Positions 43,611-51,742 of a stretch of DNA of 64,000 nt are shown here, one piece after another. Both the position numbers and the translations under genes were made by a program. The first letter of the stretch is position 1. The number at the start of each line of letters is the position of its first letter. The DNA is from CAVQFC01 sp036497895 (lineage in GTDB: Bacteria > Acidobacteriota > Vicinamibacteria > Vicinamibacterales > CAVVIG01), in NCBI GenBank assembly GCA_036497895.1, contig DASXIR010000153.1, forward strand, positions 1 through 64,000, given 5' to 3'. The notes under the pieces were generated by a model that saw nothing but the letters and a program-made list of their open reading frames with translations, ran no database searches and had not been told where the DNA came from.

Positions 43611-43644
43611 TCCACGGTCTCGCCAAGATCCGAAAGATTTAGAT

Positions 43645-43694
43645 AAATCCTCAGATCCTTAAATCCTCAAATCCTCAAATCTTCAAATCTTCAG
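43645..43694. repeat. Short tandem repeat, AAATCCTC unit
   Basis: Imperfect tandem copies of a nine-base unit (AAATCCTCA and variants AAATCTTCA, AGATCCTTA) fill most of the 64-base spacer between the flavoenzyme and the 769-residue protein gene and run into the last codons and stop of the latter (its EDLKI end). GC is far lower than in the flanks. Confidence 0.75.
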
Positions 43695-45984
43695 AGGTCC
43701 AATCGGGCACCATGCGCCAGACCTGCAGCAAGCGGTGCAGCATGTCCTCGTGCTGTTTGAAGTGCGCTAACAGCATACGCTTCTCGAGCACCGCCTTCGA
43801 CAGGCCGAGATGCTTCTCCGCCAGGCCACCGGTCATCGCGTTGGCCATCCACAGGTAGGCCGCGACCGGATCGACCCGGCTGGCCTTGAGCGGCAGGCGT
43901 TCGGTCATCGCGAGCACCGGGCTCACGATCCGCGAGGCCATCCGGAACGTGACGCGGTCGGCGACCTGCAGGCCCCAGCCGATCGGATCCACGTCAACGG
44001 CCGCGATCCGGTCCGGCCGGTTGACCACGAAAAGCGTCCGCGCGCGAATCTCACCGTCGGCGGTCAACCTGAACGTGATCGTCTGCACGCCGCAGTGCAC
44101 ATATCCCGATCGGTTGGCGAGCATGCCCGTCTTGCCGGCCGGGTTTGGGACAAAGGCGAAACCGTACCCGTACTCCGCAAGATCGATCGATCCAGGACCG
44201 TCCGTGTCCGTCACGAGACCAGGGCCGATCATCACGTACCCCGAATCGGTCGAGGCCTCGGCCTTCAAGACGATCCAGTCGTATTTCGAGCCGATCTCGC
44301 GCAAGTCCACGATCTGCGCGCGCTCCTGGTTGACGAACTTGCCGATCTGACCGGTCGCCGCCAGCTTGAAGTACAGCTGCTGATACGACGTGCCCGCCAT
44401 CCCGCTGACGCGAAGCAGATAACGCAGGACGAATTCTCTGAGCTGCGCACGGATCGTTTCGGGATCGCCAACCTTCTGGCGATCGAAAAACAGGTCCTGC
44501 GCGAAACCCATGACCCCCAACCGGCTGCCGCCGACCGCGGCCTCGTCGAAAAACCCGAAGCCCTCGTCTGCCGGACCGTACTCCGAGGAGACGGGCAGCC
44601 GTTCGGCGTAATCCTCGTTGCGTTGCTTCCGTTGAAACCAGCGCTGGATTTCCCCGCCATCCGCGAGCGCGCGCTCGGCGAGGTCCAGCACTTCGAGATC
44701 GGCGGGCAGCATCGAGAGCGCCGTGCTCTCCACCAGCTGGAAATCCCGGGCCGAGATCAGCCGCACGTCAGCGCCGGACGTCGCGGCGATTCGCGGCCCG
44801 CCTGGAGCACGGAACCGTCCGCGTTCGTCCACCAACCACAGGGTGTAGATGGTGGACGCGGCGCCATCAGGCATCACTGCAGTGTCCATCGACAATAGTC
44901 CGGACGCGCTGCTGAGAGCCCCGGTCCCGGACGACAGCTGGCCGTAGGCAATAACCCGCGACGCCTGGTCGCCGGCATGCCCGTCGCGATAGGTTGTGCC
45001 TTCGAGCGCATCCGCGACAATGGTCGCGACCGCACGGCCGGCGACGTCGCTGAGGATCAGTTCACGGCGTCCGTCGATCAGCCGGACCGCACATCGTCTG
45101 TCGGACGGGTCGAACCGGAGCGGGCCTCTGGCGTAACCGATCCGCTCGCCCTCTCGAAACAGGCTGCGGGGCCGACTGGCGTGCGCCAGATCGTTCTCGA
45201 CGCGCGCCAACCGGATGTGCTCGTCAACCAGTCCGGCGCCGGCTCCCCCGTCGGACTCGCCGGCGAGGGTGAACACTCTCGTGTCCCGGTCAACGTTCAG
45301 GTTGTCGAGAATCGGTCCCAGCGTCTCAGCCGCTTCGAACGGTCCGTCATCGTCGAATCGTCCGGTCACCACGAGCGACGCCAGCGAACGCGACGCGATC
45401 TCGCCCATCAGCGTGATGCTGCCACGCAGTCCCTTCAAGCTTCCCAGACCATCGACGACCACCGCCGCACCGGCAAACAGCAGGCGCGACACGCCATCCA
45501 CCGATGATGACGGATAGGTGCGGCCGGCGCCAAAAAAGCGGAGGCCGCTGCGGGTGCGATCCTCGAACCGCAGCACGCCACTCTGGATCACGAAGCGCTG
45601 CGACTGCGACGCGTCGAGCTCAGTCGGAGGAGGCGGCATCGACGGTGTGGCTTCGAAGCCGTCGGGGGCGACCAGCCACCGCAGCGTCAGCGTCGCGAGC
45701 CGCTCGCCGATGCGGTTGGCACTCGTGATGCCGCTCTCCGACGTCGGAAGGCGTGCGTCGGCATCGAGGCGGTGCAGCGTTTCGCGAACGTCGAGGCCGC
45801 AGACCTGGACCGGAAGCAACGGTGCGATCGACGCCGCCGTCGGTCCCGCCAGCGACATCAGGCCGGTCGAGAGCAGCGCCTCGCCGACCGGATTGCTGCC
45901 GACCAGGATCGGCACCGACGCCCCGAGACCGGCCGTCGTCAACGAGAGATAGCCTGCTGATGGCGCGGGCGGCCGGACGATCAT
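43675..45984 (-). CDS. Two-domain protein of unknown function, C-terminus homologous to 20242-21231 (locus B)
   Basis: A 769-residue protein. The N-terminal about 450 residues are strand-rich and unknown to me, with a repeated SGVLRFEDRTRSGLRFFGAG and LKGLRGSITLMGEI style that suggests a beta-barrel or jelly-roll. The C-terminal 300 residues match the free-standing locus A protein: IQRW, GFFDEAAVGGSRLGVMGFAQ, REFVLRYLL, LREIGSKYDW. Fusion of the domain here and free form in locus A suggest they work together or on one substrate. No signal peptide or membrane helix. It starts four bases after the pseudokinase stop, so it is cotranscribed. Confidence 0.82.
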   Translation of the reverse strand: MIVRPPAPSAGYLSLTTAGLGASVPILVGSNPVGEALLSTGLMSLAGPTAASIAPLLPVQVCGLDVRETLHRLDADARLPTSESGITSANRIGERLATLTLRWLVAPDGFEATPSMPPPPTELDASQSQRFVIQSGVLRFEDRTRSGLRFFGAGRTYPSSSVDGVSRLLFAGAAVVVDGLGSLKGLRGSITLMGEIASRSLASLVVTGRFDDDGPFEAAETLGPILDNLNVDRDTRVFTLAGESDGGAGAGLVDEHIRLARVENDLAHASRPRSLFREGERIGYARGPLRFDPSDRRCAVRLIDGRRELILSDVAGRAVATIVADALEGTTYRDGHAGDQASRVIAYGQLSSGTGALSSASGLLSMDTAVMPDGAASTIYTLWLVDERGRFRAPGGPRIAATSGADVRLISARDFQLVESTALSMLPADLEVLDLAERALADGGEIQRWFQRKQRNEDYAERLPVSSEYGPADEGFGFFDEAAVGGSRLGVMGFAQDLFFDRQKVGDPETIRAQLREFVLRYLLRVSGMAGTSYQQLYFKLAATGQIGKFVNQERAQIVDLREIGSKYDWIVLKAEASTDSGYVMIGPGLVTDTDGPGSIDLAEYGYGFAFVPNPAGKTGMLANRSGYVHCGVQTITFRLTADGEIRARTLFVVNRPDRIAAVDVDPIGWGLQVADRVTFRMASRIVSPVLAMTERLPLKASRVDPVAAYLWMANAMTGGLAEKHLGLSKAVLEKRMLLAHFKQHEDMLHRLLQVWRMVPDWTSEDLKI

Positions 45985-45988
45985 CGCG

Positions 45989-47572
45989 TCACAGCCGCGC
46001 CGCGGCGATCAACAGCCATCCGCCGACGATCAGCAGCACCACGGCACCAACACGTTCGGCGCCGAGTCCCAGCACCGGCACCAGATGGCGCAGCATCGAC
46101 GCCAGGCCGGCGAAGGCGACCAGGGTCGTTACCATCAGCACGGTCCGGTTCCGGACGTGCTCGGTTTCGTCCGCTTCCGGCACCTGCAGATTCAACCGCA
46201 GGCGTCCCTCCGACGCCATGGTCAGGACATCATCGAGCTTCTGAGGCAGTTCGACGAGCTCCTGAACCGCGCGCTCGATGGTGATCGCCAGGTGCTGCGG
46301 ATCGAGCAGGTGACCGGCCTGGCCGGCGCCGATTCGAAGGCGCTCGTCTTCGAAGGCGCCGAGCAGCGTGTCGGTGTTTGGCGCGAGTTCGTCGGCGATG
46401 CGCGCAACAGTCTGGAGTCCGTTGTAGAGATGCTGGTGGTGGGGCGAGATGCTCCAGCCCATCTCGCTGGCAACCCGCCACTGCACGAGCATGTGTTCGG
46501 CGAGTCGATCGTCGCCGCTCCACTCGCCATCGCGGAACGGCACCGCCTGACGCAACCGGCGCCGCAACTCGCCTTCGACACGAGCCGATGCGTCCGCGCC
46601 TTCGATCAGCCAGCTCGCCGCGGCATCGGGATCGTCGGCGGCCACGGCACCCACATAGCTCGCGAAGTGGGCTCGCGCCGCCGATGGATTCGGTTCGAAG
46701 GCCGCACCGGTCAGTAACAGCCGATCGTCGGTGACCACGACGTCGCGAGCGTCGAAATCGTAGGGAACAAGATTGCAGCAGAGCGCCTGCCACAGCCACG
46801 CGCTGGTCAGGCGGCCGGCGATCCCCTCACCGGTTTCGGACTGTTGTTCGAGAGTTTCGCCGAGAACCTGTTCAACCGTCAGGATGCCCGAAGCGCAGTG
46901 GTCGCGGTAGCAGGCCGGAGCGCTGAATCCGCGGCCGTTCCGCGCTTCCGCGGCCACGGTCGCGAGCGACGACGCCTGCTGCCGTTGATCGAGCCGGCGC
47001 CGCAGGGTCGCCTGGTAGTCGTCAACCGCTTCAACGAGCGCGCTTTCGGTGACGTCGATCCACGGCGCAAGCAGCCGCAGCAGCGGAGCGTCCGTATCGA
47101 TCTGCTGCGACGCATCGGGGCGCACGATCGTGACCATCGCCGGAACACCAGGCGCGAGCCAGGCCAGATGGCGCTCCGTCCAGGTTGTCACCGCGAAGGG
47201 CGTTTCGTGAAACTCGAAGAACAAGCGATCGACCGGCGCGCCGAGTTGATCGCGGACGAGCGTCTTGACTGCCGTGAATGGCAGCGGCCGGCCTTCGTCC
47301 GGAATGACGCTCATCTCGGTTCGAAAACGCCGGGGCAGGAGGTCAAAACGTGCGGCCAGGTAGCGGCCGAAGCCGCCAAACACCGGGCCCAGCTCGATCA
47401 GTGTCGTTCGTAATCGGTGGCCGTCGTCTTCGCCGGATCCGAGGCGGCCTTCAGGCGGCGGCGAGCGCCGCGCGGATGCCGGCCGGCCGAGGGCGCGGAT
47501 GACGGCTTCCACCTGCTTGCGCCGGCCGTGCTTGTCGATGCCGGTGTGGTTCGCCGCGGTGGGCGTGGCCAT
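45989..47572 (-). CDS. UbiB-like pseudokinase, membrane anchored (locus B)
   Basis: A 527-residue paralogue of the 25892 protein. LGPVFGGFGRYLAARFDLLP (61-80) aligns with the KxGQ region of true UbiB kinases, with Lys to Gly67 and Gln to Arg70. AMVTIVRPD aligns with VAVKVQRPG, with Lys to Thr148, the same change as in the locus A pseudokinase. The HADLHPAN and DFG sites read VPYDFDARD and LLLTGAAFEP, so phosphotransfer residues are gone. Two C-terminal transmembrane helices remain. It lies 18 bases after the DUF1702-like gene. A scaffold, lipid-presenting or kinase-regulating role fits; sequence alone does not decide. Confidence 0.8.
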   Translation of the reverse strand: MATPTAANHTGIDKHGRRKQVEAVIRALGRPASARRSPPPEGRLGSGEDDGHRLRTTLIELGPVFGGFGRYLAARFDLLPRRFRTEMSVIPDEGRPLPFTAVKTLVRDQLGAPVDRLFFEFHETPFAVTTWTERHLAWLAPGVPAMVTIVRPDASQQIDTDAPLLRLLAPWIDVTESALVEAVDDYQATLRRRLDQRQQASSLATVAAEARNGRGFSAPACYRDHCASGILTVEQVLGETLEQQSETGEGIAGRLTSAWLWQALCCNLVPYDFDARDVVVTDDRLLLTGAAFEPNPSAARAHFASYVGAVAADDPDAAASWLIEGADASARVEGELRRRLRQAVPFRDGEWSGDDRLAEHMLVQWRVASEMGWSISPHHQHLYNGLQTVARIADELAPNTDTLLGAFEDERLRIGAGQAGHLLDPQHLAITIERAVQELVELPQKLDDVLTMASEGRLRLNLQVPEADETEHVRNRTVLMVTTLVAFAGLASMLRHLVPVLGLGAERVGAVVLLIVGGWLLIAAARL

Positions 47573-47590
47573 CGTGTTCGGACGCCGGTG

Positions 47591-48967
47591 CTAGCCCGCC
47601 ATCGGGCGATAGTGGAAGACCTGTTCGAGCGACGAGGTGCGCGTCAGTTCACCGTAGGTGTCGCGCAGGGCGGTTTCGCATGGCACCGTGATGAGGTCGT
47701 GCCAGGCAGACGCGATCTCCGGATCCGATGGCTCGTAGTGGATGTACGGCGCGATGTGCGAATCGTCGCGCGTCGTGTCGTAACGCATCAACAGCGACGA
47801 GACCAGGCCGTTGGTGATGGCGTCGTTCTCGCGCGCCAACCCCGAGTGATGGCGCATGAACGATTCCATCACGATCGGATGCCGCATGTTGACCACCGAC
47901 AGCGCCCAGCCGACGCCCGCGAGGATGTTGCGCCGCGCGAGCTCGTGCGGCGCCTCGATGTCCAGTCGGCGGATGACCCGCCACGGCGCGTTGACCGACG
48001 GCAGCATGCCCATCGGCTCGAAGTACATCGCGCGGCCGGCGCCGTGCCAGTAGTAGCCGTGCAGATCCGGGTCGACGTTCGGGATTTCGCGATCGAGGAC
48101 GCGCAGCATGTTCGGATAGAGCGTCCGGGTGGCGAGGCCGAGCGACTCGAGCGCCGCACCGGTATGACCGCGACGCGACGAGTCGCGGCACAACTTCACG
48201 AAGCGGGCGATCGCCGTGCGGAGCACCTCGGGCGAACTGGTTGGCTCGAGCCTGACGAGGATCGCTTTCGCGAACGACATGCCGATGCCGGCGTGCAGCA
48301 TGCTCATGCTCCACGGCGGCAGGGACGCATACTGCGGATCCGTGAGCAGGCCGGTCGGATCGGAACCACCCGCCGCTTTCTCGATCGCGACGTCGCCGAA
48401 CCAGTTGCCGAGACCTTCAGTCGCCCACACACGTGGGAACGTCGGCATCGCCGCCACTTTGTCGACCAGCGTCTGGAGCGAATCGACGGTGTTGGCGTCG
48501 AGACCGAGCTCGGCGTGCACGTGCGTGACGAGCATGATGATCTGGAGCTTGTTGGCGAACTCCTGACTGACCGCCGGCGCGTCAATGCGCGAGACCAGAA
48601 GCGAGTCGAGCCAGCCGATTGGCGGCAGGCCGTACTTCACGACCGCCCCGAATACCGGGCCATCCTGCATCTCGGCGGCCATGTGCATCAGCATGCTCTG
48701 GTCGAATTCAGGAGCGCGGCCCATCATCAGATCGACGAGCGCGCGCTGAAAGCCGGTGCCCAGTTTGTAGGCCTGCTTCAGCCAGCCGTCGAGCTGCTGC
48801 TCGGCGACATTGCTCACCGAATCGAGTGCAGCGGTCGCACCGGCGAGACGTTCAGCCGACGGCGGCGCCATCAGGTTGCTGACCTGCTGGGCGCCGAACA
48901 TCGAGATCGCCCACGGCAGCGTCATCGAAGACTTGACCAGTTCGCGCATCGTCGGTGTCTGGCTCAT
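47591..48967 (-). CDS. DUF1702-like protein (locus B, copy 2)
   Basis: A 458-residue protein with an ideal GGAGG six bases before its ATG. Its N-terminal about 80 residues are helical and phasin-like (LPWAISMFGAQQVSNLM, then LDSVSNVAEQQLDGWLKQAY); after that WATEGLGNWFGD, LHAGIGMSFAK, YYWHGAGRAMYFEP and GVGWALSVVNMRHP recall DUF1702 motifs (GLGRAxxF and GxGWAL, from memory). It is the paralogue of the 38462 protein. No signal peptide. It separates the kinase (19 bases upstream) from the pseudokinase (18 bases downstream). Confidence 0.75.
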   Translation of the reverse strand: MSQTPTMRELVKSSMTLPWAISMFGAQQVSNLMAPPSAERLAGATAALDSVSNVAEQQLDGWLKQAYKLGTGFQRALVDLMMGRAPEFDQSMLMHMAAEMQDGPVFGAVVKYGLPPIGWLDSLLVSRIDAPAVSQEFANKLQIIMLVTHVHAELGLDANTVDSLQTLVDKVAAMPTFPRVWATEGLGNWFGDVAIEKAAGGSDPTGLLTDPQYASLPPWSMSMLHAGIGMSFAKAILVRLEPTSSPEVLRTAIARFVKLCRDSSRRGHTGAALESLGLATRTLYPNMLRVLDREIPNVDPDLHGYYWHGAGRAMYFEPMGMLPSVNAPWRVIRRLDIEAPHELARRNILAGVGWALSVVNMRHPIVMESFMRHHSGLARENDAITNGLVSSLLMRYDTTRDDSHIAPYIHYEPSDPEIASAWHDLITVPCETALRDTYGELTRTSSLEQVFHYRPMAG

Positions 48968-48986
48968 GGGATCCTCCGGGCTGGCC

Positions 48987-50663
48987 TCAGTCGATAAGCG
49001 CTAGTTTTCGCAATGAGTCGCCGAGGACGAGTAGCGCGCCGGCGACCAGCGCGGCTTCGGCGGTAAACAAATTGAGGCCCAGCGTCGGCGCCGACGCCGT
49101 CAACTCCAACAAAGCTGCAAACGCGACCACCACGCCCGCAAGTCGAATCGTGCGTCGCCGCAGTCGCACTTCCGGTCGTGCCAGCGTCCGGACGTCGGCG
49201 CGGCCGAGCGGCTCGCCATCGGCGACACGCCTCAACACCTTGGCGGCGCGTCCGGGGCCGTCCTCCAGCAGCCGGCCGCCGGTGGCTGCCAGAGCGGTCA
49301 ACGTGCTGTAGCGGAATGTCCTCCGGCGCGCTTCCACCGCGACCCAGCGCTCGCAGACTTCCTCGAGGTGACGTCCGACGCTGAAGCCCGGCGCGAACCG
49401 CGTAATCAGACCATCCGCGGCGATCGCAGACCGGATGTATTTAATCACATCCCGCTCGGGCCCGATACCGGCCTTGCGGGAGAGCGTCAGGAAGTCGAGC
49501 ATCACCAGCGTGAAGTTCTTCTTGAACACCGTCTCGCCGCCCTCGCCTTCATACCAGTCCTGCGAGGTTTCGGCGAGCATGCGACGGAACTTGTCGGGAT
49601 CGGCGTCGTCGCGGAAAATCACCAGCTTCATGTAGTGATCCGCCATGGTCGACACATCGGCCCGGGTGTAGGCCAGCGTCATCTCGACCAGGTGACGCCG
49701 GGAGTAGCGGCTCAGCACACCGGTAATGCCGAAATCCACGTAGCCGACGACGTTGCGCGGCAGGATGAGCAGGTTGGCCGGGTGCAGGTCGGCGTGAAAC
49801 ACGCCGTATTGGAAGGCATCGCCGAGGAAGTTGTCGATGATGTGCCGCGCGAACGTGTTGGGCTCGAATCCGGTCGCGCGCATCCGGTGCATGGTCCATT
49901 CGTCGCCGCTCTGCAGCGCGCGAATGTAGTCCATGACGGTGATGCCCGACATGAATTCCATCACCAGGGTGCGGCGCGTGGTCAGACTCCAGACGATTTC
50001 CGGCGCTCGCTCGTGCGGGTTGGTTTCGGCGTTGCGGCGCAGGCGATCGGCGTATCGCGCCTCGCGCCGGTAGTCGAGTTCCTCGTGGGTCCAGTCCACG
50101 AACTCTCCGCCTGGATCGAGCACCCAGACTAGCGACTTGATCTGGAAGCGCTTGATGATCCGCATCGCCACGATCAACAGCCGGATGTCCCCGGTGAAGT
50201 CGGCCTCGACCGTTGGCCGCTGCACTTTCACCGCGACCTTTCGTCCGTGCAGGACGGCGGCGTAGACCTGGCCGATCGACGCGGTCGCCAGCGGCACCTG
50301 ATCGAATTGATCGAAGATCTCACCCGGTGACTGCCCCAGCTCGGCCTGGAATGTCTGCTCGACGAAACGATAGGGAAACGGTTCGATGCGATCGAGCAGA
50401 TTGAAAAGCTCGTCGCAGTATTCGAGCGAAACGATGTCAGGCTGGAGCGCCAGCATCTGACCGAACTTGATGAAGCTGCCGCCGAGATCCTCGAACAGGC
50501 GACGGAAGCGCTTCGGACCAGGCAACTGCGCCAGCGGCACCCAGCGGGTCAGGAACGGAAAGCGAGCGGCGTAGAGCGACGCGAGATAGGCAATGCCGTG
50601 GCGGAGCAGCACCCACAGGATGTGGGGCAAGCGGCGCAGCAGCGGACTGGCGTTCACAGGCAA
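48987..50663 (-). CDS. ABC1/UbiB family kinase (locus B)
   Basis: A 558-residue UbiB-type kinase with intact KFGQ (K66-Q69), ATASIGQVY, VAVKVQRP (K146), EELDYRREA, HADLHPAN (H290, D292) and YVDFG (D310), and two C-terminal transmembrane helices. It is the paralogue of the 24244 kinase and probably the first gene of the locus B operon. The start is a TTG at 50663; GTG at 50657 is an equal alternative, neither with a good ribosome binding site. By family it acts on the inner membrane in prenyl-lipid metabolism; its link to the downstream oxygenases is from context. Confidence 0.93.
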   Translation of the reverse strand: MPVNASPLLRRLPHILWVLLRHGIAYLASLYAARFPFLTRWVPLAQLPGPKRFRRLFEDLGGSFIKFGQMLALQPDIVSLEYCDELFNLLDRIEPFPYRFVEQTFQAELGQSPGEIFDQFDQVPLATASIGQVYAAVLHGRKVAVKVQRPTVEADFTGDIRLLIVAMRIIKRFQIKSLVWVLDPGGEFVDWTHEELDYRREARYADRLRRNAETNPHERAPEIVWSLTTRRTLVMEFMSGITVMDYIRALQSGDEWTMHRMRATGFEPNTFARHIIDNFLGDAFQYGVFHADLHPANLLILPRNVVGYVDFGITGVLSRYSRRHLVEMTLAYTRADVSTMADHYMKLVIFRDDADPDKFRRMLAETSQDWYEGEGGETVFKKNFTLVMLDFLTLSRKAGIGPERDVIKYIRSAIAADGLITRFAPGFSVGRHLEEVCERWVAVEARRRTFRYSTLTALAATGGRLLEDGPGRAAKVLRRVADGEPLGRADVRTLARPEVRLRRRTIRLAGVVVAFAALLELTASAPTLGLNLFTAEAALVAGALLVLGDSLRKLALID

Positions 50664-50739
50664 ATACTATATCGGTGACGCCGACAGTTCCTGATCCGAA
50701 AACGGCGAGGAGCGGCCCCACCGGGGCCATGTTCATGGC

Positions 50740-51720
50740 TCACGCGAACAGTCCGACCTGTCCGCCGGTGTGCCAGAACAGCACCGTCTGCCCGGGTGCG
50801 AATTTCTGCTCGCGCACATACGCGATCAGGCCGGCCATCGCCTTGGCGGTGTAGGTCGGATCGAGAAAGACGGCTTCGGTTCGAGCCGTCAATTCGAGCG
50901 CTTCGCGCGACGCGTCGGTCGGGATGCCGTAGCCGTCGCCGACGAAGCGATCGTCGACCTCGATCGCAGTGCCCTGCGACAGATCCCTCGGCTCGATCCC
51001 CATCAGGCTCGCCACGCCGGTGACGATCGATCGCACCGTCAAAGACAAGGTGCCCGCATTCTCGTCGGCGCTGATGCCGACGACCCTGGTCGGCAGTCCA
51101 AGGAGCCGGCAACCGGCAACCAGTCCCGCCTGCGTGCCGCCGGACGAACTCGCGTGAACGATGACGTCAGGCGGCGGCATCTGCTCGACCAGTTCAGCGA
51201 CCGCGAGCGCGAAGCCAAGCGCGCCAAGCGGCGTCGATGCGCCGATCGGAATCACGAACGGCCGGCGTCCTTCTGACCGCAGTCGCTCTTCGGCGGCGAG
51301 CATCGCCGGCGCGCGCTCCGGACGAGTCGCGACGTACACGACTTCCGCTCCGAGCAGCCGATCGAGGAGTGCGTTCGCGGACGGCCGATCCGGCGGCGCG
51401 CCATTGGCCACCAGGACCGCGTGCATCCCGAGCCTGGCGGCGGTCGCCGCGGTGGCCCGGGCGTGATTCGACTGAATGCCGCCTGCGGTGATGAGCGTAT
51501 CGGCGCCGTCGGCGTGCGCTCGCGCCCCGACCAGCGCCAGCTTGCGGACCTTGTTGCCGCCGAATCCAAATGGAATGGCGTCGTCTCGCTTGATGAACAG
51601 GCGCGGACCGTGACCGAGGCGCGCCGCGAGCGCCGGCATCGGCTCGACGATCGGCGCCGCGCCCACGAGCGGAAGCGAAGGAAAATGCGCGAGCGCTTCG
51701 CGCAACGCCCCAGGGGTCAC
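50740..51720 (-). CDS. PLP enzyme of the ACC deaminase/D-cysteine desulfhydrase family
   Basis: A 326-residue fold-type II PLP enzyme. LFIKRDDAIPFGFGGNKVRK holds the Schiff-base Lys (K57), followed by GGIQSNHARATAATAARLG and SSSGGTQAGLVAGC (phosphate loop). These enzymes deaminate D-cysteine or 1-aminocyclopropane-1-carboxylate. The GTG at 51720 gives the usual family length; an upstream start at 51834 would run into the divergent gene. It lies 76 bases before the locus B kinase on the same strand, so read-through into locus B is possible. Confidence 0.9.
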   Translation of the reverse strand: MTPGALREALAHFPSLPLVGAAPIVEPMPALAARLGHGPRLFIKRDDAIPFGFGGNKVRKLALVGARAHADGADTLITAGGIQSNHARATAATAARLGMHAVLVANGAPPDRPSANALLDRLLGAEVVYVATRPERAPAMLAAEERLRSEGRRPFVIPIGASTPLGALGFALAVAELVEQMPPPDVIVHASSSGGTQAGLVAGCRLLGLPTRVVGISADENAGTLSLTVRSIVTGVASLMGIEPRDLSQGTAIEVDDRFVGDGYGIPTDASREALELTARTEAVFLDPTYTAKAMAGLIAYVREQKFAPGQTVLFWHTGGQVGLFA

Positions 51721-51742
51721 GAACTGTATAGTAGAGGATTCG

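Noticed and set aside
20242..50663. Enediyne or other polyketide biosynthetic cluster
   Set aside because: No PKS, thioesterase or NRPS gene is present; only the UnbV-like and DUF1702-like families are shared.
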